A stretch of 37,311 nucleotides of DNA from an uncultured Eubacteriales bacterium (lineage in GTDB: Bacteria; Bacillota; Clostridia; Christensenellales; CAG-138): assembly GCA_900542615.1 (NCBI GenBank), contig UQOG01000008.1:1-37311 (forward strand). Direction: 5' to 3'. The notes below the pieces were generated by a model, which did no database searches, had not been told where the DNA came from, and was given only the letters and a program-made list of their open reading frames with translations. Of the stretch, positions 8,478-15,605 are shown one piece after another (the first letter of the stretch is position 1; each line of letters begins with the position of its first letter). A program made the position numbers and the translations under genes.

Positions 8478-10085
8478 CTAGTGTATGGGTTTGTACACTG
8501 CCATTAACCGCTCGGCAGCCCTTAGGCCGTCCACCGCCGCGCTGACGATGCCGCCCGCGTAGCCGGCGCCCTCCCCTACAGGATACAGGCCTGCCATGGC
8601 AGGGGCCTGACCGGTTACATCCCGCAGGATGCGCACCGGCGCGCTGGTCCGGCTCTCCACCCCGGTGAGGACCCCATCCGGCAGGTCGTAGCCCTGGAGC
8701 TTCCGAGCAAACTGGCGGATGCCCTCCTGGATGCCTGCGGTTACAAAATCCGGCAGGCATTGGGACAGGCTCCGCGCCGCCACCCCGGGCCGGTAGGTGG
8801 GGCGCACGCCGCCGAAGGGGCCCGGCGGGTCCCCCTGCAGAAAATCGCAGATCCGCTGGGCGGGCGCCGTATAGTCGCCGCCTCCCAGGCGGAAGGCCGC
8901 CTGTTCCAGTTCTTCCTGGAATCGGAGCCCGTCAAGGGGATGATACCCAAAATCCTTGGGTTCTACCTGCACCACAATGGCCGCGTTGGAATTTCGTCCG
9001 TCCCGGGCATGATAGCTCATGCCGTTGGTGACCACCTGGCCGGGGGCGGAGCTGGACGCCACCACCACGCCGCCCGGGCACATGCAAAAGGTATAGACCC
9101 CCCGGCTCCCGTGGCGGGCCGTGAGCTGATACTCCGCCGCCCCCAGCCGGGGATGCCCGGCAAAGGCTCCAAACTGGGCCTGATCGATGAGCGCCCGTGG
9201 ATGCTCCGCCCGAACCCCCACGGCAAAAGCCTTGGGCTGCATATCCAGCCCCGCCGTGTGCAGCATCCGGTAGGTATCCCGGGCGCCCTGGCCTATGGCC
9301 AGGATGCAGGCGGATACCGGCTGCATCCGCTTTCCCTGGGGCGTTTCCAATTCCAGGGCAGTCAGCCGCCCCGCCTTGGAAACAAGCCCCGTCAATTTAG
9401 TCTGGAAGCACACCTGTCCGCCTTTTGCCTGGATATCCTCCCGCAGGGCCTGTACCACCTGCACCAGGCGGTCCGTCCCCAAGTGGGGCTTTGCCTGCAC
9501 CAGGATCTCCTTTGGCGCGCCATGCGCCGCCAACAGCTCCAACACCCAATGGGCCCAGGGGTCCTTGATGCGGGTGGTGAGCTTTCCGTCGGAAAAGGCG
9601 CCCGCGCCCCCCTCCCCGAACATCACATTGCTGTCCGGGTCCAAGGGCCCGCCGGCGAAAAATCGCTCCACATGGATGCTTCGTTCCGTTACCGGCCGCC
9701 CTCGCTCGATTACCAGGGGGACATAGCCCTGGCTGGCCAGGGCATGGGCCGCGAACAGCCCGCCCGGCCCCAGCCCCACCACTGCGATGGGAGCGTCCAG
9801 GTCTTTTTCGCCTATGGGCCAACAAACGGGTTCCCGGGGCTGGGCCGCCTCCACGCCGGGCAGCGCCTTGCCGAGAATCCGTTTCTCAAGTGGGCTATGA
9901 AGCTGCACCTCCACCGTGCAGGCATAATAGATATCCTGTTTCTTCCGCGCATCTAGGGAGGTGCGCACCAGCCGCAGCCCCGCGATATCTTCCGCCCGTA
10001 TTCTAAGAGCCCTCGCTGCGCGTTCCGGCAGCGAGGACTCGTCCGCAGTAAGCGGGAGCTTTAATCCGGTTATTCTTAACGCCAT
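8478..10085 (-). CDS. FAD-dependent dehydrogenase, uncharacterised COG2509-like family
   Basis: The 535-residue protein has an N-terminal domain of about 95 residues, then a dinucleotide-binding fold with the motif VVGLGPGGLFAAHAL (about residues 102-116, Gly104, Gly106 and Gly109) followed by an acidic strand end VIERG. Later motifs MFGEGGAGAFSDGKL and a C-terminal LYPVGEGAGYAGGI place the isoalloxazine-binding residues. This arrangement is that of the conserved bacterial family often annotated as NAD(P)/FAD-dependent oxidoreductase, whose substrate is not established. The ATG follows the cdaR stop after a single base and has no strong ribosome site, which suggests translational coupling. 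Cytoplasmic. Confidence 0.85.
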   Translation of the reverse strand: MALRITGLKLPLTADESSLPERAARALRIRAEDIAGLRLVRTSLDARKKQDIYYACTVEVQLHSPLEKRILGKALPGVEAAQPREPVCWPIGEKDLDAPIAVVGLGPGGLFAAHALASQGYVPLVIERGRPVTERSIHVERFFAGGPLDPDSNVMFGEGGAGAFSDGKLTTRIKDPWAHWVLELLAAHGAPKEILVQAKPHLGTDRLVQVVQALREDIQAKGGQVCFQTKLTGLVSKAGRLTALELETPQGKRMQPVSACILAIGQGARDTYRMLHTAGLDMQPKAFAVGVRAEHPRALIDQAQFGAFAGHPRLGAAEYQLTARHGSRGVYTFCMCPGGVVVASSSAPGQVVTNGMSYHARDGRNSNAAIVVQVEPKDFGYHPLDGLRFQEELEQAAFRLGGGDYTAPAQRICDFLQGDPPGPFGGVRPTYRPGVAARSLSQCLPDFVTAGIQEGIRQFARKLQGYDLPDGVLTGVESRTSAPVRILRDVTGQAPAMAGLYPVGEGAGYAGGIVSAAVDGLRAAERLMAVYKPIH

Positions 10086-10086
10086 A

Positions 10087-11367
10087 TCATTTGATTGTGA
10101 TCGTCACCGTTTGCGGCAGGATCACGTATTCCAATTCGTTTGCCGTATCCCCCGGCAAGGCCAGCTCCACCGGCACCACATGCTGGCCCGCCTGCAGGCC
10201 CTCCGCATCCACATAGGCGCTCACATCCCCCCGCTCCAGCTGCCGCATCACGCTCAGCCGGCCCGAAACGGTTATGCTACAGGCTTCTGTGGATAGGCTG
10301 GCTTCCAGCCCCCGGCCCAGGTTGCGTATATCGATGGCCACATCCGACAGGATCCGTTCCTCCGTCTTTTCCCGGATATCCACGAACAGATTGACCTCCT
10401 GGTCATCCAGCAGGATCACCCCATCCGGCACCTCCAGCAGCACGGTCTCCAATACGCTGGCGCTCATGCCCGATACGTCGATCTGCTCCAGGGAAATGCT
10501 GCTGAGCTTCTCCAGGTCTTCCGGATCCCCCGCCACCTGCACCTCCGCCGGGGTGGCTACAATATCCACCACCTCGTAGTTGGCCGCCAGGGCATCCTGG
10601 CCCAACACCGCCGAATTCACATCGATGGGTAAGGTGACGGTTTTCAGCACGTCCATCTTCACCACCACCGAAGGCAGCACGTCGATGAACAAGCCGCTAT
10701 CTACGGTTTCCCCGTTTTCATCCAGCAGGATGAGGGAAACGGATTCGTTATAGCTGGTGGTGCGGTCCGTAAGCAGGATAGGACACTTGGCCTTGACCAC
10801 CTTGGCCACGTCTTCCGCCGCGCCCCGCACGATCAGGCTTTCCGAGCTGAGGGTCGGCGACCCGCGCCAATAGGAATCCGGCAGCGTGCCCACGAATTCC
10901 ACATTGATAGGCACGGTCTTTGCCGCCAGATCGTCCACTTCTATGATAACCTCCCGGGGGGATACGGACACCACGTTTCCGTTCTGGGCGGTGGCGTAGA
11001 TCCGAAGCTGATATGTGCCCGGCTTGCTGATGGAGCGCAGGCTCACCGTCGCGTTGATACTGGAAGCGTCTAGGCTCCTATAATCGGTGATTTTCGCCTT
11101 CACCTCCACCGTAACGTCCGGCAGCAGCTGGCTGCGGTTGCCCTGCACGGTCAGGTTTTTGCTTTGCAGTTCATCCTCCCCGTCAAAGCTCACCGTCACG
11201 TCGGAAATGATCTTGGTGCGCTCCGGGTCGGTTTCCATCATCACATAGCCCCACAAGAGTACCGCAAAGGCCAGGGATATGATTTTCAAGGCGATATTTT
11301 TACTAAAGAAGGTTTTGAACCCCGCCAAAATGCGCTTGCCCAAATCCTTGCGTTTATTTTCGTTCAT
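10087..11367 (-). CDS. cdaR: YbbR-domain protein CdaR, regulator of diadenylate cyclase
   Basis: The 426-residue protein has an N-terminal membrane helix (about residues 22-40), then about four repeats of the YbbR domain, recognisable by recurring strands such as TVPINVEF, TLPIDVN and VQVAGDPEDLEKL. In Firmicutes, CdaR sits outside the membrane and modulates the diadenylate cyclase CdaA encoded next to it. A longer reading frame begins at 11442, but the ATG at 11367 has GGAGG seven bases upstream and starts just before the membrane helix, so it is preferred. It overlaps the cdaA end by 14 bases, the usual coupled arrangement. glmM, which often follows, is not present here. Confidence 0.92.
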   Translation of the reverse strand: MNENKRKDLGKRILAGFKTFFSKNIALKIISLAFAVLLWGYVMMETDPERTKIISDVTVSFDGEDELQSKNLTVQGNRSQLLPDVTVEVKAKITDYRSLDASSINATVSLRSISKPGTYQLRIYATAQNGNVVSVSPREVIIEVDDLAAKTVPINVEFVGTLPDSYWRGSPTLSSESLIVRGAAEDVAKVVKAKCPILLTDRTTSYNESVSLILLDENGETVDSGLFIDVLPSVVVKMDVLKTVTLPIDVNSAVLGQDALAANYEVVDIVATPAEVQVAGDPEDLEKLSSISLEQIDVSGMSASVLETVLLEVPDGVILLDDQEVNLFVDIREKTEERILSDVAIDIRNLGRGLEASLSTEACSITVSGRLSVMRQLERGDVSAYVDAEGLQAGQHVVPVELALPGDTANELEYVILPQTVTITIK

Positions 11368-12205
11368 CCTTTGCCCTCCTTTTGAAAAGGGTAAACGTGT
11401 TCCCTTCCCGCTCCGTAACGAAAATGGATTCCAGAAGGTCACGCAGGGCCTTGCTGTCGATATAACGGATCAGCTTGCCGTCCCGGGCAATGGAGATCAC
11501 GCCGGTCTCCTCGGAAACCACGATGGTAATGCTATCGGATACGCTGGAGATCCCCAGGGCTGCCCGATGGCGTGTGCCCAGCTCCCGCGCCACGGCGATA
11601 TCCTCCGCCAGGGGCAGGAAGCAGGCCGCCGCTACAATGGACCCCTCCCGGATGATCATCGCCCCGTCGTGCAGGGGGGTGTTGGGCTCGAAGATGTTTT
11701 CCACCAGGGGGGCGGAGATCCGCCCATCGATCCGGGTACCGGTATTGATGATATCCCCCAGGCCCGTGCGCCGCTCGATAACGATCAAGGCGCCCACCCG
11801 GCGCTTGGCCAGGCTGATGACGGCCTGCTGCAACTCATCCACAATTACCTTGGGCTCGCTCATCAGGCTGCCGATGAAATCCTTGGAAAAGATATTTCCC
11901 CGGCCGATGTGCTCTAGGGCCCGGCGAATCTCCGGCTGAAACAGCACCACCGCCAGGATCATGCCCACGGACAGCAGGGAGCTAAGCAGCCAGCTCAGGG
12001 TGGGAAGCTGGAAAAAATCGCTGATGATGGCCGCAATAAACAGCACGCCAATCCCCTTGAGCACCTGATAGGCCCGGGTTTCCTTGGTGAGCAAAATAAG
12101 CTGATATAACAGGATCGCTATGATCAGAATATCCAGCACATCTGCCAGCAAAAACTGATGCAGGTCTCCTGAAATGGTCCTTGCCAGAACGTCCAGCAAA
12201 TCCAA
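11354..12205 (-). CDS. cdaA: Diadenylate cyclase CdaA (membrane c-di-AMP synthase)
   Basis: The enzyme condenses two ATP to cyclic-di-AMP, a second messenger controlling potassium, osmolyte and cell-wall balance. Three hydrophobic segments (about residues 20-40, 48-65 and 70-90) are followed by a DisA_N cyclase domain containing the active-site motifs LHDGAMII (DGA at 180-182) and GTRHRAALG (RHR at 212-214). The 283-residue length is normal for CdaA. The start is TTG at 12205 with GGTGG upstream, and the reading begins MDLLDV before the first helix. It is followed by cdaR with overlap. I did not find a convincing promoter in the 97 bases before it; it may be read from the small gene upstream. 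Confidence 0.95.
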   Translation of the reverse strand: MDLLDVLARTISGDLHQFLLADVLDILIIAILLYQLILLTKETRAYQVLKGIGVLFIAAIISDFFQLPTLSWLLSSLLSVGMILAVVLFQPEIRRALEHIGRGNIFSKDFIGSLMSEPKVIVDELQQAVISLAKRRVGALIVIERRTGLGDIINTGTRIDGRISAPLVENIFEPNTPLHDGAMIIREGSIVAAACFLPLAEDIAVARELGTRHRAALGISSVSDSITIVVSEETGVISIARDGKLIRYIDSKALRDLLESIFVTEREGNTFTLFKRRAKDERK

Positions 12206-12302
12206 TTTACCACCTTTCAGCGATTGATAGCGTTAGCCTCTCAAAAGACTATTGTACAACTTTCATTGCGTCCCTGCACAGGGAAATCGGACTGTTTACA
12301 AA

Positions 12303-12557
12303 TTATTCTTGTTTTAAGCCGGTTTCATCCTGGGCGTCCGGCGCCATGGCCATGAGCTTTTTTTCCATATCCATGATGGAATAGAGGAAATTCTCCAGCT
12401 CGGTGCTTTCCGCGCACAGGGCTTCATCCCCCAGCGATCCGGTTTCCCGAAGGGTCCTGGAGCATTTCTGGGTAAAGGATTCCTGCCAGGTTTCCGCTTG
12501 CGCTTTCATTCGTCCCAAAGCATCCCAGGACAATGCAATGTCTTTTTCTTCCTGCAT
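12303..12557 (-). CDS. Small acidic protein of unknown function, 84 residues
   Basis: I do not recognise a family. The protein is soluble, acidic and mostly helical by composition, with two Cys and a C-terminal MDMEKKLMAM helix; it has no signal peptide. It is probably real because GGAG lies seven bases before the ATG and a perfect TATAAT hexamer stands at a suitable distance upstream. It precedes cdaA by 97 bases on the same strand without a clear terminator between them, so cotranscription with cdaA is possible. The TCCCTG-TG-CAGGGA palindrome in the gap lacks a T-run. Confidence 0.6.
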   Translation of the reverse strand: MQEEKDIALSWDALGRMKAQAETWQESFTQKCSRTLRETGSLGDEALCAESTELENFLYSIMDMEKKLMAMAPDAQDETGLKQE

Positions 12558-12593
12558 AGGGCAACTCCTTTTTCTGCTGGCGTTTCACGGGGG

Positions 12594-12599
12594 ATTATA
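12594..12599 (-). promoter_or_regulatory. Candidate -10 element for the 84-residue protein gene
   Basis: Perfect TATAAT on the minus strand, about 37 bases before the ATG, leaving room for a leader of about 30 bases that contains the GGAG site. The -35 region is weak: TTGCCG lies 20 bases upstream, which is too far for a standard promoter. Confidence 0.4.
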
Positions 12600-12783
12600 C
12601 TGGCCGATGTACATAGCGGCGGCAATACCTGGGACACGGCCGCGCCGCATTTATGTCGCCGCCACGGATATAGCCATTATGTTATTTTGATTGTATCATA
12701 TAAATAAGATAATTCCTAGATATACTTTGTGGCGATATGGTGATAGAATCAAAGAAATATTGACAGGGAAGGAAGGGATTTAC

Positions 12784-12996
12784 ATGCCCGTTATCGATCG
12801 TTTTGAAGGGGATATTGCCGTTTGGGAGGGGGGCAGCGCCCCCAGGGAGCAGCTGCCCATGGCCGCCCGAGAAGGGGACGTATTGGCCCTGGACGAAGCC
12901 GGCCAATATTATATCGACCTGGAGGCTACCCAAGCCCGCCGCCAAGAGATGGCCAGACGGCTTCACGGGCTTTTTAACCGGACCCGGAAGGGCTAG
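12784..12996 (+). CDS. DUF3006-family small protein
   Basis: The 70-residue product opens MPVIDRFEGDIAVWE and continues with LPMAAREGDVLALDE, the two hallmark segments of the DUF3006 family (a short beta-barrel-like domain found widely in Firmicutes, function unknown). The C-terminal half is a basic helix rich in Arg, which could bind nucleic acid; that is inference. An in-frame start upstream at 12691 exists, but the ATG at 12784 has AAGGAAGGG before it and fits the family length. Its stop codon overlaps the stop of the convergent gene on the other strand within the tetranucleotide CTAG. Confidence 0.85.
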   Translation: MPVIDRFEGDIAVWEGGSAPREQLPMAAREGDVLALDEAGQYYIDLEATQARRQEMARRLHGLFNRTRKG

Positions 12997-13175
12997 CCGG
13001 GGAGCACATAGGCCAGGAGCAGCCCCAGGGCCGTCCCGCACAACGCCGTCAGGACGGCGGCGCAAACGAGGGCGGCTTTTTTCTTATGATGGGCGCAATA
13101 TGCCCCATAGGCGCCGCAATACAGCACCCCCAAGCCCAGGCCCGCAAAATACAGCAGGGCGTAATCCTTGATCAT
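12993..13175 (-). CDS. Small two-helix membrane protein, candidate germinant-receptor D subunit
   Basis: The 60-residue product has two hydrophobic helices (about residues 6-27 and 34-57) joined by the basic loop HHKKK. It lies five bases after the gerAC stop, and a GGAG that overlaps the end of gerAC is well placed for its ATG at 13175, so it is the fourth gene of the gerA operon. Small D genes encoding 60-80-residue proteins with two membrane helices are known beside germinant receptor operons in Bacillus (for example gerKD), where they modulate receptor function. Size, topology and position agree, but sequence similarity was not tested. Longer in-frame starts upstream only read through gerAC and are rejected. 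Confidence 0.75.
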   Translation of the reverse strand: MIKDYALLYFAGLGLGVLYCGAYGAYCAHHKKKAALVCAAVLTALCGTALGLLLAYVLPG

Positions 13176-13180
13176 ACCCG

Positions 13181-14494
13181 TCACTCCAATCCGGCGTTGA
13201 TATTGTCGTCCAGGGGTACCAGCCTTACCTGGAAGCTGAGCTCCAGCTGGGGGTACTTCTCCTTCCAGCCATAGGCTTCCCAGTCCGCCGCCCGGGAAAA
13301 ATTCCGGCTCGCAGCCCGGCCGATGCCCATGGCGTCGCAATGGAGGGACTGGCATAAGCGAAACACCCGCTCCAGCTCGGCTTCAATGTGGGCCTCCGCC
13401 GCCTGCTTAAGCCCATTCTCCCACCCCCGCTTGCTGAGCCTTTGGTCATCCTGAAGCACCTCGCAGGTGAGCAACAGGGACACCTCCCCCTTGGGCTGCT
13501 CTTGCGTTTCCACCCGGGCCCGATATGCCCCCGTGTCCGCCAGCAATATGGTCAGCCTGCTGTCTTCATATGGAATGGATAGGCTGCCCCGCACGAATTG
13601 CCCGGCTCCCATCAACAAAAACCGAGTGTCATAGCTGTCCAGTACGCCCACCATATTCCACCCGTCAAACAAGGCCACGCCCGCCGCATATACCGCCATC
13701 CCCCCCAGCCTGGGAATGCCCTCCGTGGTGGTTTCTCCGCCCTGGGCCTGCCCGGGCTGTTCTCCCTGCTCCGCCTTTTCCTGTTGCCCGTCCTCCTGGG
13801 AAGTGTCCCGGCTGTCCTGGCTATCCTGGCTATCCTGGCTATCCTGGCTGTCCTGGCTATCCTGGCTATCCTCCCCTTCCTTGTCCTTTTCCACCGCGCT
13901 TTCATCCAGGCCCCCCAGGGTGATCACCGGATCCAGCCGGCCGCCCTCCACCGCTTCGTGCACCAGGGAATAGTTGATCAGCGGGGAGGTGCCCTCCTCG
14001 TGATAGTTGCGCAATAGGCTGTATTGCAGCTTGGTCATGTTCTGCATCCCGGCCCCGGCCATCCCATCTAAAAAATCCCGGGCCGTACATAAGGACACCA
14101 GCAGCTTCACCGACTGACGAATGTTCAGGGCATTCAGGGAAACCCGGCTCATGCTGGATAAAGCCCCCTGTTCCGCCGTCTCCTTTGAAAAAACGATGGT
14201 ATTGAGCCGCTCGAAGTTCAGCTGATAGGGAACCCCCATATGCACCGTGGTGATGGCGTGAAACAGGTCCTCCCCCTCCGCGCCCACCAAAATCGCTTTT
14301 CCGGCGGCGCTTTGGCTCCCGCTGTCGTTGGCCTCGCTTTGCAACAAAAAGGTGAAGGCATAGGTCTCCGCCTGTCCCACGTCCACCCCGATGGAGGCCA
14401 CATATTTGTATTCATCCAGGGACACCGGGCCCAGGCATCCGCCCAGCAGGCAGGCAAGCAGGCTCCCGGCCAGCACCAAGCTACAGGTTCGCAT
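13181..14494 (-). CDS. gerAC: Germinant receptor C subunit, GerAC-like lipoprotein
   Basis: The 437-residue protein carries a signal peptide with lipobox LLGGC (Cys20) and then the family opening SLDEYKYVASIGVDVGQ. Conserved features include the NFERLNTIVFSKETAEQG segment and a C-terminal domain with EAELERVFRLCQSLHCDAMGIGR-like sequence, both standard for GerAC. The lipoprotein is the outer-face subunit of the spore germinant receptor in the inner spore membrane. The ATG at 14494 has GGAG seven bases upstream and overlaps the gerAB end by 14 bases. Unusual: a linker at about residues 208-228 is a Ser-Gln-Asp tripeptide repeat encoded by 9-base tandem units, followed by a Gln/Glu/Gly-rich stretch; this insertion is not part of the usual fold. 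Confidence 0.93.
   Translation of the reverse strand: MRTCSLVLAGSLLACLLGGCLGPVSLDEYKYVASIGVDVGQAETYAFTFLLQSEANDSGSQSAAGKAILVGAEGEDLFHAITTVHMGVPYQLNFERLNTIVFSKETAEQGALSSMSRVSLNALNIRQSVKLLVSLCTARDFLDGMAGAGMQNMTKLQYSLLRNYHEEGTSPLINYSLVHEAVEGGRLDPVITLGGLDESAVEKDKEGEDSQDSQDSQDSQDSQDSQDSRDTSQEDGQQEKAEQGEQPGQAQGGETTTEGIPRLGGMAVYAAGVALFDGWNMVGVLDSYDTRFLLMGAGQFVRGSLSIPYEDSRLTILLADTGAYRARVETQEQPKGEVSLLLTCEVLQDDQRLSKRGWENGLKQAAEAHIEAELERVFRLCQSLHCDAMGIGRAASRNFSRAADWEAYGWKEKYPQLELSFQVRLVPLDDNINAGLE
13803..13872 (-). repeat. 9-bp tandem repeat inside gerAC encoding Ser-Gln-Asp units
   Basis: Six near-identical units (CTATCCTGG or CTGTCCTGG on the plus strand) run from 13812 to 13865, with a degenerate unit before and a partial unit after. 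Because the unit is nine bases, gain or loss of copies keeps the frame and changes only the length of an SQD linker in GerAC. Confidence 0.95.
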
Positions 14495-15605
14495 GATCCT
14501 TCTCCTTTTTCCCTTTGCTTCGGCCCAGCAGGCCGCCCATCGCCCCGGCGAACAGGCAGGGCAGCAAAAGCAGCCAGCCATGATGCACCAACCAGCTGCG
14601 CACCTGCTCCACCGCCCCATAGCCCCCGCTATGCTCAAAGAACAAGGCGCAGCCCAGCAGCACCGAAAAGGCAGCCACCGCCGGCTTGGCGTTCCCCAGC
14701 CCCAATTCCCGGCTGGCGATCCGGCTGGCGGTAAACAGGAAGAACGCCGCGCCGATCAGCTCGCCCATCAGCCATAGGAACAGGGAGACCTTGTCCATGC
14801 GAAACAGATACCCCTCCCGGAGCATATTCATATCCAGCCGGTACAGGGGGGCGTAAATGGTGGTCAGGTCCTGGTAGCCGTAGGTGAGGGAGATGGCCAG
14901 CTGGGTCAAGAATGCCAAGGCCGCCGCCCCCAGCGCGCCGATACAGCCGGCGGACCCCATGAATTTCGCGCCATGGGCGGAGCCGCTCAGGGAGAGCCCG
15001 CCCAACAGGGCCGGCAGCAAAAAAAAGGTATGCCGCAGGCTATATCCCGCCACCTGCCCCCAGGTGTTGCCCGGCAAGGGATACAGCCGGTAGGTCTGAT
15101 AGCTTTCCAGGGGCAGCAGCAAATTGAGCAGCATCAGCACCAGCAGCAGCCCGCCCAATAGCCTACTTAGCCGCCCCAGGGTCTCCAGCCCCCAGAACGC
15201 CAGCATAAATACCGCCCCCATGATCCATAGGCTGATGGAGGAATATACCGCCTGGGTAAACACATAGCTGTAGAGCATGGAAATGAACCGCATCATCCCC
15301 GCCAGGCCGCTGAGCAGGAGCAGCAGGGCCAGCAAGGCCATGCAACCGTGGCCCAGGGGCTTTCCCAGGCCGAGGGTAAACAGCTGGCCCAGGTCCTTTG
15401 CCCCGGCCCGCTTCATGACTGTCAGCAGAAGCAAAAATATGCCCAGGCTCAGCAGGATGGATAAGGGAACCCAAAGATAGGTGGAATTCCCGCCCCGGTA
15501 CGCGTATTGGGATTCCAGGGTGAACACCGCGTTTAGGTACAGGGGGATCCCCAGCAGGTATGCGCTCTCCTGCCTGCCGATATAGCCGCCTTCCATGCCG
15601 TTCAT
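14481..15605 (-). CDS. gerAB: Germinant receptor B subunit, GerAB-like permease
   Basis: The 374-residue protein is strongly hydrophobic with about ten predicted membrane helices and belongs to the amino acid/polyamine/organocation-like endospore germination permease family. The N terminus GRQESAYLLG and the segment KRAGAKDLGQLF are typical. In the receptor, the B subunit is the germinant-sensing component. The ATG at 15605 overlaps the gerAA stop in an ATGA arrangement, so the genes are translationally coupled. A second Met three residues on is an alternative start. Germinant specificity cannot be told from sequence here. Confidence 0.93.
   Translation of the reverse strand: MNGMEGGYIGRQESAYLLGIPLYLNAVFTLESQYAYRGGNSTYLWVPLSILLSLGIFLLLLTVMKRAGAKDLGQLFTLGLGKPLGHGCMALLALLLLLSGLAGMMRFISMLYSYVFTQAVYSSISLWIMGAVFMLAFWGLETLGRLSRLLGGLLLVLMLLNLLLPLESYQTYRLYPLPGNTWGQVAGYSLRHTFFLLPALLGGLSLSGSAHGAKFMGSAGCIGALGAAALAFLTQLAISLTYGYQDLTTIYAPLYRLDMNMLREGYLFRMDKVSLFLWLMGELIGAAFFLFTASRIASRELGLGNAKPAVAAFSVLLGCALFFEHSGGYGAVEQVRSWLVHHGWLLLLPCLFAGAMGGLLGRSKGKKEKDHANL

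Noticed and set aside
8760..9956. A 398-codon open frame on the plus strand
   Set aside because: Antisense to the FAD dehydrogenase, which has clear motifs; the frame is a composition artefact.
12993..13355. Longer 120-codon version of the small membrane protein
   Set aside because: The extra 60 codons overlap gerAC in another frame and read as low-quality Pro/Gly/Arg sequence; the ATG at 13175 has its own ribosome site.
13803..13872. Short regular repeats that could suggest a CRISPR array
   Set aside because: The units are 9 bases, contiguous and in frame inside gerAC, without spacers.
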